Source: DATGMB01 sp035293845 (lineage in GTDB: Bacteria; Acidobacteriota; Terriglobia; Bryobacterales; Bryobacteraceae). Taken from it: a stretch of 22,224 nucleotides of DNA. Below the pieces are notes generated by a model, which saw nothing but the letters and a program-made list of their open reading frames with translations, made no database searches and had not been told where the DNA came from. The stretch spans positions 1 to 22,224 of the forward strand of contig DATGMB010000192.1 of the NCBI GenBank assembly GCA_035293845.1, given 5' to 3'. The position numbers and the translations under genes were made by a program. Shown here piece after piece: positions 20,846 to 22,224 of this stretch; positions within the stretch are counted from its first letter, which is position 1; the number at the start of each line of letters is the position of its first letter.

Positions 20846-22224
20846 GTGCGACAGGCTTCGCATCCGCTCCTGCTGGCGGCGGCCGCTCTGCTTTTCGCCG
20901 TCCCGGCCTGGCCGCAAACATCCCTCATCGGCGGCGCGCTCTCCGGAACGGTGACCGATGCGACTGGCGGCGCGATCCCCGGCGCGCGCGTGGTGGCCCG
21001 CGACACGGCAACGAACCGGCAGCGCGAGACAGCGAGCGGCGCGGATGGGACCTATCGCCTGGCCGAACTGCCGGCCGGCGCCTATGAGATCAGTGTCAAC
21101 GCGCTTGGCTTCGCGCCGTATCGGCATACCGGCGCCATCATTGCGCTCGGCGCCACAGCCCGGCTCGATATCGTGCTCCAATCGGCGGGCGTGACTACAC
21201 AGGTCACGGTCACCGCGCAGCCCTCCGCCATCGATCCCGCGCAGACCTCGGTCGCCACCTCCGTCGATACGGAACGGATCGAGGAGCTGCCCGTGGAGAG
21301 CCGCAATTACCTGAATTTCGCGCTGCTCGCGCCGGGCGTCTCGGCGTCCGCCACACAACCGGGCAAGCAGGCGCTCGCCGCGCTGCTGGATAGCGGCTTC
21401 ACATTCGGCGGCCTCCGCGCACGCAGCAACAACGTGACGATCGACGGCCTGGACAACAATGACGAATACCTCGGAGCCAGCCGTACCGAGCTTTCGCTCG
21501 AAACGGTGCAGGAGTTCCAGGTGGTGAACGCCGGCCTCTCGGCCGAAACCGGCGGAGCCTCGGGAGGTTCCATCAATGTCATCACCCGAACGGGCGCCAA
21601 CACCCTGCACGGCGATGCCTTTCTGTTCGTTGAAAATGGAGCGCTGAACGCCCGCGGCCCACTCGAAGCCGAATCGATGCCGCCGATGCTGCACAAGTAC
21701 CGCGCCGGCGTGGCGCTCGGCGGTCCGGTGGTCAAGGACCGCACGTTCTACTACGCCGCCTTCGAGCAGGAACACAACCGCTCGCTCGAAGACTCCGATC
21801 TCGCTCCAGCGCTGGTGAGCGCCGTCAACCGCATCCTCGGCCGCCGTGCCGTGAGCGACGGTTTCTTCCCGACGTCGCGCGCCGAGACCGAGGCCTCCGC
21901 CAAGCTGAACCACGAGCTCACGCCGAGGAACTCGCTCATGGTGCGATACGCGTTCACCGATAACCGCGAGTCCGGCGACGCGTTCGGCAACCTGGGCTGG
22001 ACCGACCCCGGCGCGCGCGGCAGCAGCTACACGAAGGACAACGCACTCGCCGGCGCGCTCACGACCGTGTTCGACCCGCAGTCCGTGGGCGACCTGCGCC
22101 TCCAGTTCGCCGACCGCCGCGCCGTTCTGCGCAGCAACGATGCGATCGATCCCGGTGTCGACATCGCCGGGCTCATTGAATTCGGACGGCCGTGGGAAGG
22201 CAACGGCCGGCGCACCGAGCAGCA
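20846..22224 (+). CDS. TonB-dependent receptor (Oar-like), N-terminal 459 residues, cut by window edge
   Basis: From GTG 20846 the frame stays open to the window end. It encodes a signal peptide (about 1-24, ending PAWPQ), a carboxypeptidase-regulatory-like domain (about 31-112: SGTVTDATGGAIPGARVV, GTYRLAELPAGAYEI), a plug (about 118-250: IEELPVESRNYLNFALLAPG, VTIDGLDNND, SGGSINVITRTG) and the first barrel strands (ALGGPVVKDRTFYYAAFEQE). This is an outer-membrane importer or polymer receptor of the acidobacterial Oar-like class. An ATG at 20838 is in another frame and soon stops. CATAAT (20834-20839) 6 nt before the GTG may be a -10 box, or the gene may follow the M13 gene in one transcript (29-nt gap). 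A shared role in peptide use is inference. Confidence 0.9.
   Translation, partial: MRQASHPLLLAAAALLFAVPAWPQTSLIGGALSGTVTDATGGAIPGARVVARDTATNRQRETASGADGTYRLAELPAGAYEISVNALGFAPYRHTGAIIALGATARLDIVLQSAGVTTQVTVTAQPSAIDPAQTSVATSVDTERIEELPVESRNYLNFALLAPGVSASATQPGKQALAALLDSGFTFGGLRARSNNVTIDGLDNNDEYLGASRTELSLETVQEFQVVNAGLSAETGGASGGSINVITRTGANTLHGDAFLFVENGALNARGPLEAESMPPMLHKYRAGVALGGPVVKDRTFYYAAFEQEHNRSLEDSDLAPALVSAVNRILGRRAVSDGFFPTSRAETEASAKLNHELTPRNSLMVRYAFTDNRESGDAFGNLGWTDPGARGSSYTKDNALAGALTTVFDPQSVGDLRLQFADRRAVLRSNDAIDPGVDIAGLIEFGRPWEGNGRRTEQ

Noticed and set aside
18984..20921. Long reverse open frame opposite the M13 peptidase gene
   Set aside because: Composition is His/Arg/Ala-rich shadow coding; the forward strand has complete M13 motifs.

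Overview
The window looks like chromosomal DNA from a high-GC acidobacterium of the Solibacter/Bryobacter group (inference). The main grounds are a 12-repeat NHL protein ending in the domain known as the Solibacter C-terminal domain (TIGR03437 type), Oar-like TonB-dependent receptors with carboxypeptidase-regulatory N-termini at both window edges, a BlaI/M56 pair whose M56 protein carries TonB C-terminal domains, and several secreted peptidases and hydrolases. No rRNA, tRNA, CRISPR array or intact mobile element was seen.

Layout. 1-465 (-) is the N-terminus of an Oar-like receptor. 477-2460 looks less GC-rich than the rest and contains two orphan genes, a Cys-rich secreted protein with a structured leader and a small membrane protein, bounded on the right by a frameshifted IS630-type transposase remnant. 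2553-5753 (-) encodes a TPR-rich soluble lytic transglycosylase and an upstream GAF-like protein of unknown role. Divergent from these is a short-chain dehydrogenase (5839-6555, +), then a stand-alone ClpB-D2-like AAA+ ATPase behind a well-matched sigma-54 promoter (6611-6626). A strong hairpin terminator separates it from a convergent acyl-CoA desaturase, which is divergent from a 59-residue FmdB-type zinc ribbon. A 59-nt palindromic repeat and a small secreted basic protein follow.

9641-16256 holds a secreted alpha/beta hydrolase (+), an HD-GYP phosphodiesterase and a secreted matrixin-like metalloprotease (both -), and the NHL protein (+). Next to it lies the C-terminal remnant of a zinc alcohol dehydrogenase. 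16449-18706 (-) is a translationally coupled blaI-blaR1-like pair with a dyad operator over a leaderless promoter. Divergent from it is an M13 neprilysin-like peptidase (+), and the window closes with the N-terminal part of a second Oar-like receptor (+).

The shared theme is the cell envelope and extracellular polymers: peptidoglycan turnover, secreted proteolysis, ester hydrolysis, membrane-lipid desaturation, outer-membrane uptake and protease-controlled repression. The points most worth a second look are the sigma-54/ClpB-D2 unit, the M56-TonB-POTRA-TonB architecture with its leaderless self-regulated promoter, and the leader hairpin that covers the ribosome binding site of the orphan Cys-rich protein. 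I did not see a clearly new multi-gene defence or biosynthetic system.
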